A stretch of 64,000 nt of DNA from Carposina sasakii (GCA_014607495.2 CP053154.1:2914001-2978000); one strand, 5' to 3'; counted from the stretch's first letter, positions 13,496 through 24,685 are shown. Program-made: numbers and translations. Notes: generated from the letters alone by a model not told the origin.

Positions 13496-13874
13496 CAGGA
13501 TGTTTTTTTGTGGCCACCTTTAACGAAGGGTACGTATTCTATACATGAAATAAAGTAAGTTTATGCCAAAAAAAATGCTTGGAATTTTTTTTTTTTTTTT
13601 TAATTTTTTAAATTCCTTGATCGTGCGAAATTTATAGTGTCTAGTGTTTATGTTAGTTTTTTTATAGACAGATATTAATTATTTTTCGTGAAAAAATCCT
13701 GCTACGCGCGTCTATGTGCATTTATGCAGAAAAACGCAGTCTATTTACTCAACTTTGGACCCTAATATTTTGGAAACCAGAAACTTCCCAGATATGCTTC
13801 CACGGAGAAAAATGATCGTGATGATGAGGAGATTCCGTAGTTTTCGGGAACGTTGACGACCAAAAATCACGCTG
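13496..13874 (+). mobile_element. MITE family D, copy 1 (379 bp), TA target duplication
   Basis: Starts CAGGATG and ends CACGCTG, flanked by TA (13494-13495 and 13875-13876). The interior has 'gtggccacctttaacgaagg' at one end, a long poly-T near 13589, and 'ggaacgttgacgaccaaaaa' at the other. It is highly similar along its length to 36344-36731 and, inverted, to 54012-54383. TA flanks and short CAGGGTG ends fit a Tc1/mariner-class non-autonomous element. There is no coding capacity. Confidence 0.75.
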
Positions 13875-14997
13875 TATAGGTATATTCTCATTCATAAATA
13901 TTTCCCTAGGGACTGGAATATTATCAAGTTATAATTTTAGTACTAAACACTCGTATCATACACTCGTACCCTTGTCTTTGTATTGAATGTAACACAGACA
14001 CTAAACATGTGATATAAAATACGAGTTTCGAACTGAATATATATAAACACTAAATACTGAATAACAATTAAAGCCCTTGCATCATATACGTTATAAGGTG
14101 GGAAAGGGTTTATTTTTGTTTTTTATGAAAAGTCTTATCAATGAACCCAATAGTGCCATTCACATAATGTTATAGACTTAAGGAATCTGCATTAATTGTT
14201 TTTTACTAAACGTTATTAGGTACATGCGTAACTTGATAATTGTAATTATATTAAGAACCGTAAAATGGCCAAAATGCTCAAATTTTGTACACGCTCCTTT
14301 TAATATCTTTTACAGAACTGCACCATTCAGACTTTGTCGTTCTGAACGTACGTTAGGTTACGTACAATTTTCGTATACTACTCGTACCTATATTTAGTAC
14401 GTCTAACATACGTTCTGAGTGCGGGATTAGCTTGAATGGCCTCGTTGTAAAGCGTAGCTTATATCTCTTTCAAACGCGAATATCTGCCATTAGGCTACAC
14501 TGGAAGAGCATTTTAAAAATGGAGGGATTTATTATAAGAAATTTTAGATGCCTACGTACAACAGGTGCGATTTCAAATTAAATAATTTTATAGCATACAT
14601 ATAAGTCAGTGACGTCTTAAAAGTACATACATTCGGTGAACATTGTAAATTTTTTACTTTTATGACAAATGGGAACTCACTAAGGCAATATATTTATTAG
14701 TTTTAACTATTTACTAGTTTAATTTATAAGGGTGTAAAATAGAAATTACAACATATATACATAGAAATTGCAACAAATACATAAATGTAATTAATTTATA
14801 TTATTTCACAAAAAAATACTGACCCATAATCTTGCGTAGGCCAGTTGGCTAAGTTCCAATTCAGGAATACGGAATCTATATATCAAATGTATTAATCCGC
14901 CTACGTGTCAGACGTATCTGCATAAACGATTTACAGACTCTACACACGTATTTTTTAAATAAAGGTAAACGTAGTAATTCCGAAATAATTATATTCT
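13875..14997. other. Non-coding stretch
   Basis: No gene or recognised repeat. AT-rich, with scattered short TACATA runs. Confidence 0.5.
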
Positions 14998-15085
14998 TGT
15001 GCGGGGCTTTACTAGAATACATCAGCATAATCCCCATGAATATCGTAAGAGTCGCCCACAGCCTAGCAACTTGGATACAACTGAT
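14998..15085 (+). repeat. Interspersed repeat H, copy 2
   Basis: 'gtgcggggctttactagaat' ... 'cgtaagagtcg' ... 'gcctagcaacttg' matches the family core seen at 23997, 27118 and 61727. Confidence 0.6.
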
Positions 15086-15139
15086 ATTTGACATTTAGCC
15101 CGAGTATGCGTCGGTTGGATGCAGGCTACTTCCGACCGG

Positions 15140-15212
15140 TCGGAGTGGAGGTTGTTGGGGGAGGCCTATGTCTAACAGTGGACTTCTCAGGGTTGTAAAT
15201 GATGATGATATA
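15140..15212 (-). repeat. Interspersed repeat B, copy 1 (fragment)
   Basis: 'ggaggcctatgtctaacagt' followed by 'gatgatgatgatat' is the reverse of the CATCATCA...CAGTCCACTGC...TAGGCCTCC element found at 15231, 23722, 48511 and 57071. Confidence 0.6.
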
Positions 15213-15230
15213 TATATATCAGGCTAACAA

Positions 15231-15385
15231 CATAGTCCAAAATACAAACTGCGGTTACCAACCCGCCTGCCCAGCGTGGTGACTATGGGCAAATACCCCC
15301 CATGGCATTCTTGTGGCGTGCTCTAGGGGAGGCCTACGTCCAGCAGTGGACTGCAATAGGATAGATGATGATGATAATATCAGGC
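15231..15385 (-). repeat. Interspersed repeat B, copy 2
   Basis: In reverse orientation: an ATCATCATCATC-type start, CAGTCCACTGCTGGACG, TAGGCCTCC, then 'gcccatagtcaccacgctgg'. It lies head-to-tail with copy 1. I know the family as a very common lepidopteran retroposon but cannot name it securely. Confidence 0.7.
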
Positions 15386-16027
15386 TACATTTCAACACCC
15401 CATCGATCTACGTAAAAAGATAAACTGGGGAAAATATCACTAAACAAACAAATGTTAATCCAGTGGTTAAGGTACATATAGTATTACAACAATAAAAGCA
15501 TTAGTAAACGATTGTTCCAAATTAAGCTGAATAATTATCGTATAATCGGATGACAAAAATTACTTGAAATACGTATTTATTTAGACAATTTTTTAGTACA
15601 AATATACGTACTAGACCTACTCAAAACCACTTAATTCTCAGTCGTTCGAGTATGAAATTACTAAAATGATTCCTTTCACCTCCCTGAGGATTCGGCCAAT
15701 TTTCCCGAAACAGCGCTGCTAACGGGCCCGTGAAAATGACAGGGCATGACTGTGCGATACCTCGCTAAGTAATTACATACGCGTCATATTGTAACACGGA
15801 ACATACTTCATGGTTTTAACGCGGTGTCCATGAATTTATGTAATGTCAAGGATATTGTTCCTGGAAAAAAATTGCGATAGAATATCAAAACAAAAAATTA
15901 TGCACAGAGGATACTGTTTTCATGCTTTTTTGTACATGCTTTTGGCTTAGAAAGAAAAACTATAATCTCAATCTACAAGACTGCGTAAAAATATTGATGT
16001 ATTATACAGACGAGTATTATTAAGAAA
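15386..16027. other. Non-coding stretch
   Basis: No gene or repeat boundary recognised. Confidence 0.5.
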
Positions 16028-16225
16028 TAAAAAAAAATCGCCCGAGTGAGATTTAAACTCATGACCTCTCGCATACCGTGCTTTTGCTCTAACCAACTGA
16101 GCTATCGGGTCAATTAACTCGGATGACGCATTTGACCATTTCTTTTACATTACGTTTTTGGCAACGTTATTTTTTCATCCCGATAGCTACTCGTATACAC
16201 TAGCCAAATCTCGGTAAATAAAAAA
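16028..16225 (-). mobile_element. tRNA-derived SINE, copy 1
   Basis: The minus strand has a tRNA-like head at about 16112-16041: CCCGATAGCTCAGTTGG (A box), a D-arm-like GCTC...GAGC, and GAGTTTAAATC (decayed B box) followed by TCGGGCG, which pairs with the 5' CCCGA. The anticodon stem does not fold properly, so it is not a functional tRNA. The sequence beyond the head ('aattaactcggatgacgcat', 'gaccatttctttt', 'actagccaaatct') is shared with the copy at 56540-56760, which shows these are two members of one SINE family. Confidence 0.65.
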
Positions 16226-18094
16226 CTGAATCCCTCAGCACAATGTTTAATGATGAAACGATCAACCATATCCTAGCGGATTATATTATGGAGAAGTGTC
16301 TTATAAACTTATCGCAATCAAGATATTATAAATATTATTAAGAAATGAAATATTGATGTACTGTGCCTACCTCCCCAGTATCACTCTCAAGAGTGAGACG
16401 AATGTAATGATATCTCTTAAGCTCAAATGCGACAGCCTCTTTTGGCTCTGAAACGTGACAAAGAAATATACACACGAAAATAAAGCAGCCGGTTAAAAAG
16501 AAAATCTTGCAGACATCTTTAAAAAAAAACCAAAATAAAGGTTGGCAGTATGGTCATAACTAACTGTAAACATAATAATATGCCGACAACCACACAACCA
16601 TCCCTATAGGTAGCTAAACTCTGTACTATATATAATTAATTAATTCACTATTAAACAAACACGCTACCACTTGGCATATTCCTCAGTGGCAATGAGATAT
16701 AGGGCACGAGGAAAGGTTGCAAAACTCGGCAGAGACGCAGAGATATGATTGACATTCAAAGTATTTCGCAACATTGAAAGCCAAGGTAGAAGCTGACTCG
16801 TAAATAAGTAATTCAATGAAAAGCGTTAACAACACTTACTCTGACGTACACTGGCAGGTGGAGTTTTAATCTACATGATGAGGATTATTACGAGTATACA
16901 GCACTGTACTGAAAGCTCTACTGAGATTTAATCACATCAAAAACAATGACACAGCTTGATTCGGCTTTTAAGCATATTGTAGATTTTGTTTTAACTGTAA
17001 CTCTATTTTTGTACATAATGTGTTTCGTGTTTATTGGCATTAATGATAATGTTCCCTATCTAACTAATTGGTTGATATTTACGACGACTCCTATCTTTTA
17101 TTATTAATATTGGCTTGGGATCTTTATTTAACTAGTACTAACAATTAACTTCTACTCCTCGGTGATATTAACAACTGGTCTAGAATAATTCTCAACAAAC
17201 GTGAATACAAAACGAACGACAACATTATTTAGTGGTATCTAGAGGTAAAAGAATTTGGCGGCTATAATAATTAAAATTAAACATTATTCTTCTTTGTCAC
17301 AGCGGTATATATCTAAAGGAAATAATGTCTGCCCGACCATTTTTTTTTTGGTTACGGAAGCTGATCTCAACAATGATTACATAAACATTCCGATAGGATG
17401 ATGAGATCAGGCGCAGGATCAACAGCTTTACCTACATGTTCTCCGAGGCAGGAGGTTAGTGACAATTTTACAGAATTAAAACCGTACATGGAATAAATTT
17501 TGAAATAGAACAGGCAATACAGGCCCATAAGTGGGATTCAACCTACACCGTCGAACTAGAAGGCGCACGTCTATACCGTTGGGCAATTACCGTTTTTTTC
17601 TGTCACAGCAATAATCAATCATTCTAACAGTAATTCACAAAAGGACAGTAAATTCGTATTCAAAAAACAAAAAAAAACAGCCTAAAAACGACAAATCATC
17701 AGAAGGAATTCGTAATAAACATGTCATGGCAATCGACAAGATCGGTAACGCAAGGGTTGTATAGCAATCCATCATTTCAAAGGTTTATGTCGGGTGATTA
17801 ACCTTTACAGCGACATTACACACTTTATAGTCTGCCAGTATATTCAAGTTTTACGAGCATTGTTTTTGCGAAGCTGTCGAAGGACGTGTGCTGGTTAGTG
17901 AAACGTGAATTAGGTGTTTGTGTTTTCATGATTCAGGCATGTTACGCCTAGTATTTGTATAACTTTTGGGTAACTAACATCATGTTCTATACAATACCTA
18001 ATAATGAAGCCACAAAACAGAAATGCTAATTAATTAAATTGATATTACCAATGATTCCATTATTCTGAAATATTATCGTATACATACGTGCATA
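16226..18094. other. Non-coding stretch
   Basis: No supported gene. A weak tRNA-like patch near 17518-17590 (gggattcaacc...ggcgcacgtctat) may be a decayed SINE head. Nothing else recognised. Confidence 0.45.
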
Positions 18095-18215
18095 CATACA
18101 TACGTTACGCCCTTTATCGCCCAAGGAGATTGGGCAGAAGTGTGCAAATTTCACACCCACATTTCACCAATTAGCCTATTGAGATCCACGTGGTAAATGG
18201 TGAGCTTACCGCCGC
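18095..18215. repeat. Interspersed repeat fragment ('cgccctttatcgcccaagg' type)
   Basis: 'ccctttatcgcccaaggaga' ... 'cacccacatttcaccaatta' resembles a recurrent lepidopteran repeat with a 'CCTTTATCCC..AAGG..AGGCAGA' layout. It occurs only once here, so the assignment rests on memory of the family. Confidence 0.35.
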
Positions 18216-19124
18216 TTTCCACTAGACGATCATAAATAGAAATTTCTTTTACGAAACCAACCTGTTATGTAAACACGTATACATGAAAATTATTTTTAGA
18301 ATTTAACCTGTCATACGAGTACAACATCGTTAACTATCTACGCTTTTGGTTCATTCATAAGCATATTTATTACAGTTTACTTCTGTACCCTTTACCCTGA
18401 GGGAAGGGCACGGCACAAGGATTGATCTCACGTTTCCGCAATCCGGTCACTACCAGAAACCCTCTTCAAGTCATCGGTCTATCTGGCCAGGGGGCGTCCA
18501 ATGCTACGTTTGCCCACGCGTGGTCTTCATTCGAGAACCCACTTACTCCTCGACTACTGTTCCACGACAGACGTTAAAAACTGTAAATTACTTTTCGACA
18601 ACAAACGCAAACATTTGTCAATCAAAAAGAGTCATCACCCCGTGAATTTTGCACATACATGCAATCCGGTAAACGAAAAAGAATTCAGTGGCCACCGGAG
18701 CGGCAAACCATGCACGCATTGCACAAAGTAAAAAAGGGCCCGTAAAAAATGTACTCTACAACACTGCAAACAAAACTACCGAAACAGGAACGGGGCCCAG
18801 CGAGCCGGTAATTTGTGTAAAATATACTGTACACATCCATTTTTGAAACAACATGGCGAATCTTTAACTAGTTTATTGTTGGAAAGCTAAAGCTTTACGG
18901 ATTCAGAGGCATTAAAAACTTATACGGATTTGTATGTGGTTACGATCTCACAACATCAACATGAAAATCTAAACTTAAAGCGAGATAAAGTACTTCATAA
19001 AAACTGGTTGGTTGGAATAAATCTCTGTTAGATATAAGCTGGCTTTTGTATATTACCTTTGTTTATCTACCTATCTTCTATCAATATCATCATCATCATC
19101 AATACATAAATATGATAAAACTGT
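18216..19124. other. Non-coding stretch with a possible transposon-derived GC-richer patch
   Basis: At 18380-18560 the base composition is higher in GC and a degenerate frame reads through 'catcggtctatctggccagg' and 'gcccacgcgtggtcttcatt'. I suspect an old transposon or retrocopy but cannot name it. The 76-codon frame 18501-18731 shows no domain. Confidence 0.35.
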
Positions 19125-19300
19125 ATCTCATCGCTGTTTGTGCACGCTAATCTGAGAAACGGCTTAACAATTTTGAATGCAGTTTTTGGTAATATATTGT
19201 GTAGGACATCAGAAACATTGAGTGTTTTTTTGTTTGTGTGCAGCAAATAGGCACCGAAACTACTACAGTCTATGCGGACGGAGCTGCGGGCATCAACTAG
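19125..19300 (+). mobile_element. Helitron-like element, 3' part, ends CTAG
   Basis: 'tgtttgtgcacgctaatctg' ... 'tgcggacggagctgcgggca' ... ACTAG, then a T. The block is shared with 29238-29573. The hairpin-prone GCGGAC/GTCGCG-type motif lies a few bases before the terminal CTAG, as expected for a Helitron 3' end. The 5' half is missing or too diverged to see. Confidence 0.6.
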
Positions 19301-20729
19301 TATTGACTATGATCGTACATGTTTTTTGTGTATAAAATAAGATAATCAGTAAATACAATACATTTTGATAATTTAATATAGTGTAAATTATGTGTGTAGA
19401 ACTATATTTTAACTAAAATTCTCATTTTTCTTCCGGAACTTTCGATATGTACCCACAAAAGCTTTCAGTTGTTTACGACCACGATTTCTTGGCTTCATAA
19501 ATTATTTACTAAAGTAAAATGCTTTCTGTCAAGAAGGAACACTCGATAATTACAGTAATTTAACCACAGATTTAACGCACGCAACAATAAAACTATATTT
19601 TACTATATAAATTAGGGGCCTAGAATAAAGTAAAAATAACCCAACATATATTATATTATTTACTAAGAATAGAAAAAAAAATGTACCCTTAGTAGGGAAA
19701 AATGTTAGGAAACTATAGCTATGTAAGTCGCATACTTCTGCCCAACATCTTTGTGTGTGGACATACATAGATTATAGGTATATTGGACATTTGTATGTTG
19801 CAACCAAAGACCTTGCATTACGCCAAGCCGGCTTACATTATATTACATTTTGAGATAAAAATATATCGCACGTCATAGGTACATTTTTATGCGCCCCTTC
19901 ACACTGTGTGGTGATATACCTATAATTACAACCCTAACTAAAAATGTTTTTTCGAGCGATATTTTTGAAGGTGTAGCATATTTTGCACTGTCTCTATTTC
20001 TACCATGTTTGTTTAGTCTGTCCGAGACTTTAGCAGCTGGCAGTGTCGCTACCAATTACGTAATATGAATATTATCAATATTAATATTAGGCGATAGGTT
20101 CACATGTGAAAAAAAAAATATTCAGAAGAGCCAACGCTTGTCGCTATTATTCAAGCGTTCAACGAGTAGTTTCCCTTTTATACTATATATAAAGGAAAAT
20201 TTAGGCGACACTTGACCTTTTGTTTTCCAACCAGATATTGGAAAACGATATCAGTTTTAGGCTGAAGGTTGAGTAGGCTAAATTATGATAGAGTCAGCTC
20301 AATAAGCCGAGGTCTAAGAGGATTACAAGCTTAAAAATATACAGTGCCTGTTTAACAATATAATTATTACGTTCTATCCGTCAAATAGTTCGTAATAAGC
20401 CTTAGTCAATAAGGTCGATTCCGGCAGTCACAACTTATTCCTAAACGTAATTAAACCTTTTTTTTTATCCACTTGAGGTTTATGCGTAAAAGTTATTCTT
20501 CAAGTTTTTGACATTAGAAGCGTAAAATTACTTAAGTTTAGGAGGGATCTAAAATTGGCGTTTAAATTATACTTAAAAATAAAGGTGTCTTTTTGGAGTC
20601 GTCAGCGCTTCAGCGAACATGATATGTTGTTAAAACATAAGGTTATTATAATAAACGTTGTTAGAGAAGCACCAGAAAAAATAAATAATAAAATAAAATA
20701 AATAAAGTATAAAATACCATATCAAATAC
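19301..20729. other. Non-coding stretch
   Basis: No supported gene. The frames at 19550-19768 and 19873-20055 (minus) show no domain. No repeat was recognised apart from AT-rich runs. Confidence 0.5.
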
Positions 20730-21215
20730 GACTATCCCTATACAAAACCCTAGGTGAGTCTATCATATTATACGGCTTAAGTAGTTATGGTCGCACCTTC
20801 AAATCGCATCTCAACTTAATATACGAACTACAACTATGAATCCTTAAAAAAATTGTCCCAAATAAAATAAAAAAAACAGAACATCAATAATTATCGTAAT
20901 CTCTTTCAATTCTGCAATATTATTCCTATTCACGAAAAAAATAAAATATACGCTGCTCCTGGAACAATTTTTTTAATAAAGAACTGCAATCTGAAAGCAA
21001 CCAACAAAAATATACCCGAATTGTATCTACTCGTAAACATAAACTAACAATACCAATAACATATAACCTTTACGGAATAAATCAACGAAATTACCAAATA
21101 CCCTGCCTCATCAATGACCTACCGACAAAATTTGGAGATGAATTGACCAAATTGAATTTAAAACGTAAACTACACAAACACTTTCTGGATCAAAGCAAAT
21201 CTACCCAATTTTTTT
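20730..21215 (+). pseudogene. Decayed non-LTR retrotransposon reverse transcriptase, C-terminal part
   Basis: Conceptual translation in shifting frames gives LYGLSSYGR, then IYELQL-stop-ILKKIVPNK, then CNIIPIHEK-like remnants, RIVSTRKHK and CLINDLPTKF. This order resembles the region after the RT catalytic core of insect jockey/CR1-like LINEs (a SYG motif, a short-helix repeat, then a 'LINDLP' ending). Stops and frameshifts are frequent, so it is dead. The catalytic YADD region is absent. Repeat F follows about 90 bp downstream. The exact clade is uncertain. Confidence 0.6.
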
Positions 21216-21307
21216 TTTCATTCTATCGTATTAACAAGTATCCCCAAGCGCACTTAGCCCTCTCGCTCATACCACCTAGAAGCCATATTGACTTTGCATC
21301 TGCTGAG

Positions 21308-21480
21308 GTTCATAATAATTAGTGGTTTACTAATTTCTATAATCCTGAGGATGCCAAGGTTATCGCAATTATGTGTTATCAGATCCCAGGGTCAGTGGAG
21401 GGTGTAGGGCCCGGTGGTGGGCGCACCCATAGTGAATGTTTGAACTTCCGAATTGTAACGCCTAATACAATTTCATTTAT
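21308..21480 (+). repeat. Repeat F, internally deleted copy
   Basis: Starts 'gttcataataattagtggtt', keeps CCTGAGGATGCCAAGGTT, then jumps about 130 nt to 'atcgcaattatg' and continues to the family 3' end 'caatttcattta'. Relative to 22785-23129 it lacks the GAAAC side of the ribozyme-like core. Confidence 0.8.
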
Positions 21481-21489
21481 GTTTTAAGA

Positions 21490-22477
21490 ACTTTAGACCC
21501 GTTTCTAATGTTTTCTACAACGTTTCCGTTCATTACTATCCGTCATATTCTGATATTTTTTTACTAAAAACATGGACATGGACGCATAGTCCATAGATTT
21601 CTTTGCCTTTCTTTTGGGATGAAAAAAAGTATATTTATTTCCTTTATCCTTCCTTTTTTGCTCTTTCGTTTACTCTTTTCTTTTTTGACGGCATGTACTG
21701 GCAACACAGATTATTAAATTTACAAGTGTCGGCGTTTTAGGTTTAGGATTTTCGATAACTTTGACAAACTTCACAGACACTTACAAAACTGTTACATTGG
21801 CTAAGCTAAATTCCATCGTGCAAGCGAATGTGAGACGACACGCTGCTAAAAATAGAATAGAGTGAAATTTCACTAAGTTATTGTAAGAGTTCATGGTTCG
21901 ACCGCAGATTATACAACACAAGTCTGTGGTCTGAGCTATTTCTACATTTTGCTTTTTGTACTCCTACAGGTGTAGCATGTACGTACAAGTTGTCCACACA
22001 TTCTATGCATTTAATAAATCAATATTTTTAAAGAGGTTATAAGAACTCTTAATTATATACCTAAACAGTAGCAATGAAAACAAACTAAATCTAGTAGATT
22101 TCGCTTCACGAATAAAGTTGTCTAAGTTAAGACCAAGATATGCTTTCCATAAAATTGCATAAATATGACCGTTTTCTCGAATTCCCACAACTTGTACACT
22201 TTACACCGCATACACCGAAGCTTTTATCACGATGCAAACTTGGCCAAGTTCTCTTACTACAACTTAAATCAAGAGTCTCGAAACTTTGGGTATCCGTGGG
22301 ACTAAAAAATCCATAATTTCCATGACGATAACTAAATGTAAAGTGACCGTGCTTGACAAGAGAGGATAATATAGCATTAGACGAGATTCGGCCATCTTGC
22401 GTCTGACGTTAATGGCTACTGAACACTGAAGTGTTGGAAAATGTGTTAGGTCATTTCAAATATTTATCAGCATACAC
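21490..22477. other. Non-coding stretch
   Basis: No supported gene. A pyrimidine-rich segment lies near 21600-21690. The short minus frame 22003-22188 has no domain. Confidence 0.5.
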
Positions 22478-22654
22478 TTCACTATGGGTGCGCCCACCAC
22501 CGGGCCCTACACCCTCCACTGACCCTCGGATCTGATAACTCATAATTGCGACAACAGGCACTTGCACTAACTACAATCGCCATGAGAAACCAGACCCGAG
22601 CACCTAGCATGCAAGACGATACATTGCACCATTCCGAAATCAAAAACTAGATAA

Positions 22655-22701
22655 ATAATCTACATATGTTTCGCCAACAACCGTGGCATCCTCAGGATTA
22701 T
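22655..22701 (-). ncRNA. Hammerhead-ribozyme-like motif in inverted F unit
   Basis: Mirror copy of the motif at 22855-22901, inside the left arm of the fold-back. The inferred core elements are the same. Activity is untested. Confidence 0.4.
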
Positions 22702-22854
22702 AGAAATTAGTAAATTAGTAAACCACTAATTACTATGAACCTCTAAAACCCAACACATTACTTACACAGAAACTTACACATTACTTCTGTGTAAGTAATG
22801 TGTTGGGTTTTAGAGGTTCATAGTAATTAGTGGTTTACTAATTTACTAATTTCT

Positions 22855-22901
22855 ATAATCCTGAGGATGCCACGGTTGTTGGCGAAACATATGTAGATTA
22901 T
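22855..22901 (+). ncRNA. Hammerhead-ribozyme-like motif in F unit 1
   Basis: Order of elements: ATAATC (22855-22860, stem I strand), CTGAGGA (22861-22867, fits CUGANGA), GCC...GGC (stem II, 22869-22871 with 22881-22883, 9-nt loop), GAAAC (22884-22888), ACAT/ATGT (short stem III), GTA (22893-22895, an NUH triplet) and GATTAT (22896-22901, pairs exactly with ATAATC). One extra T lies between CTGAGGA and stem II, which is a deviation from the ideal core. Minimal hammerheads with very short stem III are known in Penelope-like elements and retrozymes. Confidence 0.45.
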
Positions 22902-23281
22902 TTATCTAGTTTTTGATTTCGGAATGGTGCAATGTATCGTCTTGCATGCTAGGTGCTCGGGTCTGGTTTCTCATGGCGATTGTAGTTAGTGCAAGTGCCT
23001 GTTGTCGCAATTATGAGTTATCAGATCCGAGGGTCAGTGGAGGGTGTAGGGCCCGGTGGTGGGCGCACCCATAGTGAATGTTTGAACTTCCGAATTGTAA
23101 CGCCTAATACAATTTCATTTATAAAACAGTTATGCGTAACAAAGCAGGCGAAATTATACATCAAACTTTTAGAAGCACAGCGCATTGCTAGGCAGAATAT
23201 CTGGTTTAGAATTCTGTGTAAGTAATGTGTTGGGTTTTAGAGGTTCATAGTAATTAGTGGTTTACTAATTTACTAATTTCT

Positions 23282-23328
23282 ATAATCCTGAGGATGCCAC
23301 GGTTGTTGGCGAAACATATGTAGATTAT
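23282..23328 (+). ncRNA. Hammerhead-ribozyme-like motif in F unit 2
   Basis: Identical to 22855-22901, displaced by the 427-bp period. Two such sites in tandem would release a unit-length RNA if active. Confidence 0.45.
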
Positions 23329-23611
23329 TTATCTAGTTTTTGATTTCGGAATGGTGCAATGTATCGTCTTGCATGCTAGGTGCTCGGGTCTGGTTTCTCA
23401 TGGCGATTGTAGTTAGTGCAAGTGCCTGTTGTCGCAATTATGAGTTATCAGATCCGAGGGTCAGTGGAGGGTGTAGGGCCCGGTGGTGGGCGCACCCATA
23501 GTGAATGTTTGAACTTCCGAATTGTAACGCCTAATACAATTTCATTTATAAAACAGCATACACTTAACTTGTTAACCTATAGGTACCTTAACTTCTGTAT
23601 ATATACATTAT

Positions 23612-23650
23612 ACACACGGCTGTGTTTCTAAGATGGGGTAGTTAGAACTA
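23612..23650 (-). repeat. Repeat H fragment
   Basis: 'cacggctgtgtttctaagat' followed by GGGGTAGTTAGAACTAC is the reverse of the H family end seen near 61950. Confidence 0.45.
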
Positions 23651-23721
23651 CAAGATTACGAAGAAGATGCGGCTATGCTTACTAAGCATAGTATAGATTT
23701 AGCTATCAAATATATGATCTT

Positions 23722-23830
23722 CATCTTCAGCTTATTGCAGTCCACTGCTGGACGTAGGCCTTCTCCAGGACACGCCAGAAAGCTACTGCCACAGGAGGGT
23801 TTTGCCCATAGTCACCACGCTGGGCAGGCG
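23722..23830 (+). repeat. Interspersed repeat B, copy 3
   Basis: 'ttgcagtccactgctggacg', 'taggccttctccagg' and 'gcccatagtcaccacgctgg', in the same order as 48511-48775. Joined directly to repeat A copy 3. Confidence 0.7.
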
Positions 23831-23852
23831 CGTTTAACTATTAGTTTTAGAT

Positions 23853-23968
23853 TGAACATCTCAACTATACCCTCAAAATTGGTCAGAAATGGCACCATGT
23901 GGTTCTATCGGCCTTTGGTGCTCTGCCTACCCCGTAAGGGATAAAGGCGTGATTATATGTATGTATGT
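23853..23968 (+). repeat. Interspersed repeat A, copy 3
   Basis: 'catctcaactataccctcaa' through GGTGCTCTGCCTACCCCGTA to an ATGTATGTATG tail. The coding frame at 23675-23944 is an artefact of repeats B and A. Confidence 0.7.
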
Positions 23969-23996
23969 AGTTTTAGACTTAACTTGGTATTAGGTA

Positions 23997-24200
23997 CGTT
24001 TATTTCCTGTGCTAATGCAGGCTTTACTAGAATACGAATACATCAGCTGCATCTCCTTCCGTGCATGTCGTAAGAGTCGTTCAAGGAACTCGTGCATTAC
24101 GTATCTCAGGCTATAAGCTAGCTTCCAACTGAATATTTACATCTGTCCCTGCAATGCCCCACTCCGGCCCCACGACTACTCCATTCCGGGAACACAGCCT
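23997..24200 (+). repeat. Interspersed repeat H, copy 3
   Basis: 'cctgtgctaatgcaggcttt', 'gctgcatctccttccgtgca', 'cgtaagagtcg', 'ccattccgggaacacagcct' follow the family order. A repeat A tail (acatacatacatat...cacgccttt) starts just after it at 24222. Confidence 0.65.
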
Positions 24201-24486
24201 TATACATTAATGTAATATAACATACATACATATAGTCACGCCTTTATATTGTTGTGGATGGTAGGGCTACCGTCCGAGTACGAGTTATGTGACTGCACAA
24301 GGATGAATATTTATGGAAGATAAAAGATATTTTTTAGGTTCGATAAAGGCAATATATTAGGCAATAATTTTCCAGCAGAATTGACAATTTACTTCAACTA
24401 TTTTTATGCCTCGTTAAGCGAGTCGCGCGGTGCTGCGTTTGCACGCAGCTTAGTACTGGCACATAGCTACTCGCTACAATATCTTA

Positions 24487-24685
24487 CGGGGTAGGCAGAG
24501 CACTAAGGGCCGATAGAACCACATGGTGCCACTTCTGACCAATTTTGAGGGTATAGTTGAGATGTACAAGTTCGGTTAGTAGTGAAAGGTGGTCAGCCCA
24601 TCGCCTATAAAACACCAAGACCCTCTTGTCCCTCTACTGACTTGTACAGTATGCCCGGGAAGAGAAGCAGCTTTTATACTTTTTT
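24487..24685 (-). repeat. Interspersed repeat A, copy 4
   Basis: Reverse copy: 'tacggggtaggcagagcact' to 'gcccgggaagagaagcagct'. It matches 31861-32100 closely. Confidence 0.7.

Larger units (their letters stand above)
22478..23556 (+). mobile_element. Fold-back plus tandem element, repeat F (Penelope/retrozyme-like candidate)
   Basis: Three units are arranged as one inverted and two direct copies. The left arm 22478-22771 is, by eye, the exact reverse complement of 22785-23078 (294 nt, 13-nt spacer 22772-22784). The plus unit continues to 23129 (ending 'caatttcatttataaaacag') and is repeated as 23212-23556, apparently identical, after an 82-nt insert, so the direct-repeat period is 427 bp. 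CATACACTT occurs immediately outside both ends (22471-22479 and 23557-23565), consistent with a 9-bp target duplication of the whole array. Each unit has a hammerhead-like core. No reverse transcriptase is encoded, so it would be non-autonomous. Mixed inverted and tandem units are known for Penelope-like elements. A Foldback/MULE-type element, which also makes 9-bp duplications, is the alternative. Confidence 0.75.

Noticed and set aside
16041..16112. tRNA gene on the minus strand
   Set aside because: The anticodon stem does not form and the T arm is mutated; the flanking body is shared with 56540, so it is a SINE head.
18501..18731. 76-codon frame as a gene
   Set aside because: Low coding quality and no domain; the upstream GC-richer patch looks like repeat DNA.
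22989..23631. Two nearly identical 71-78-codon proteins starting MQVPVVAIMSY
   Set aside because: They are read-throughs of the duplicated F units; other F copies break the frame.
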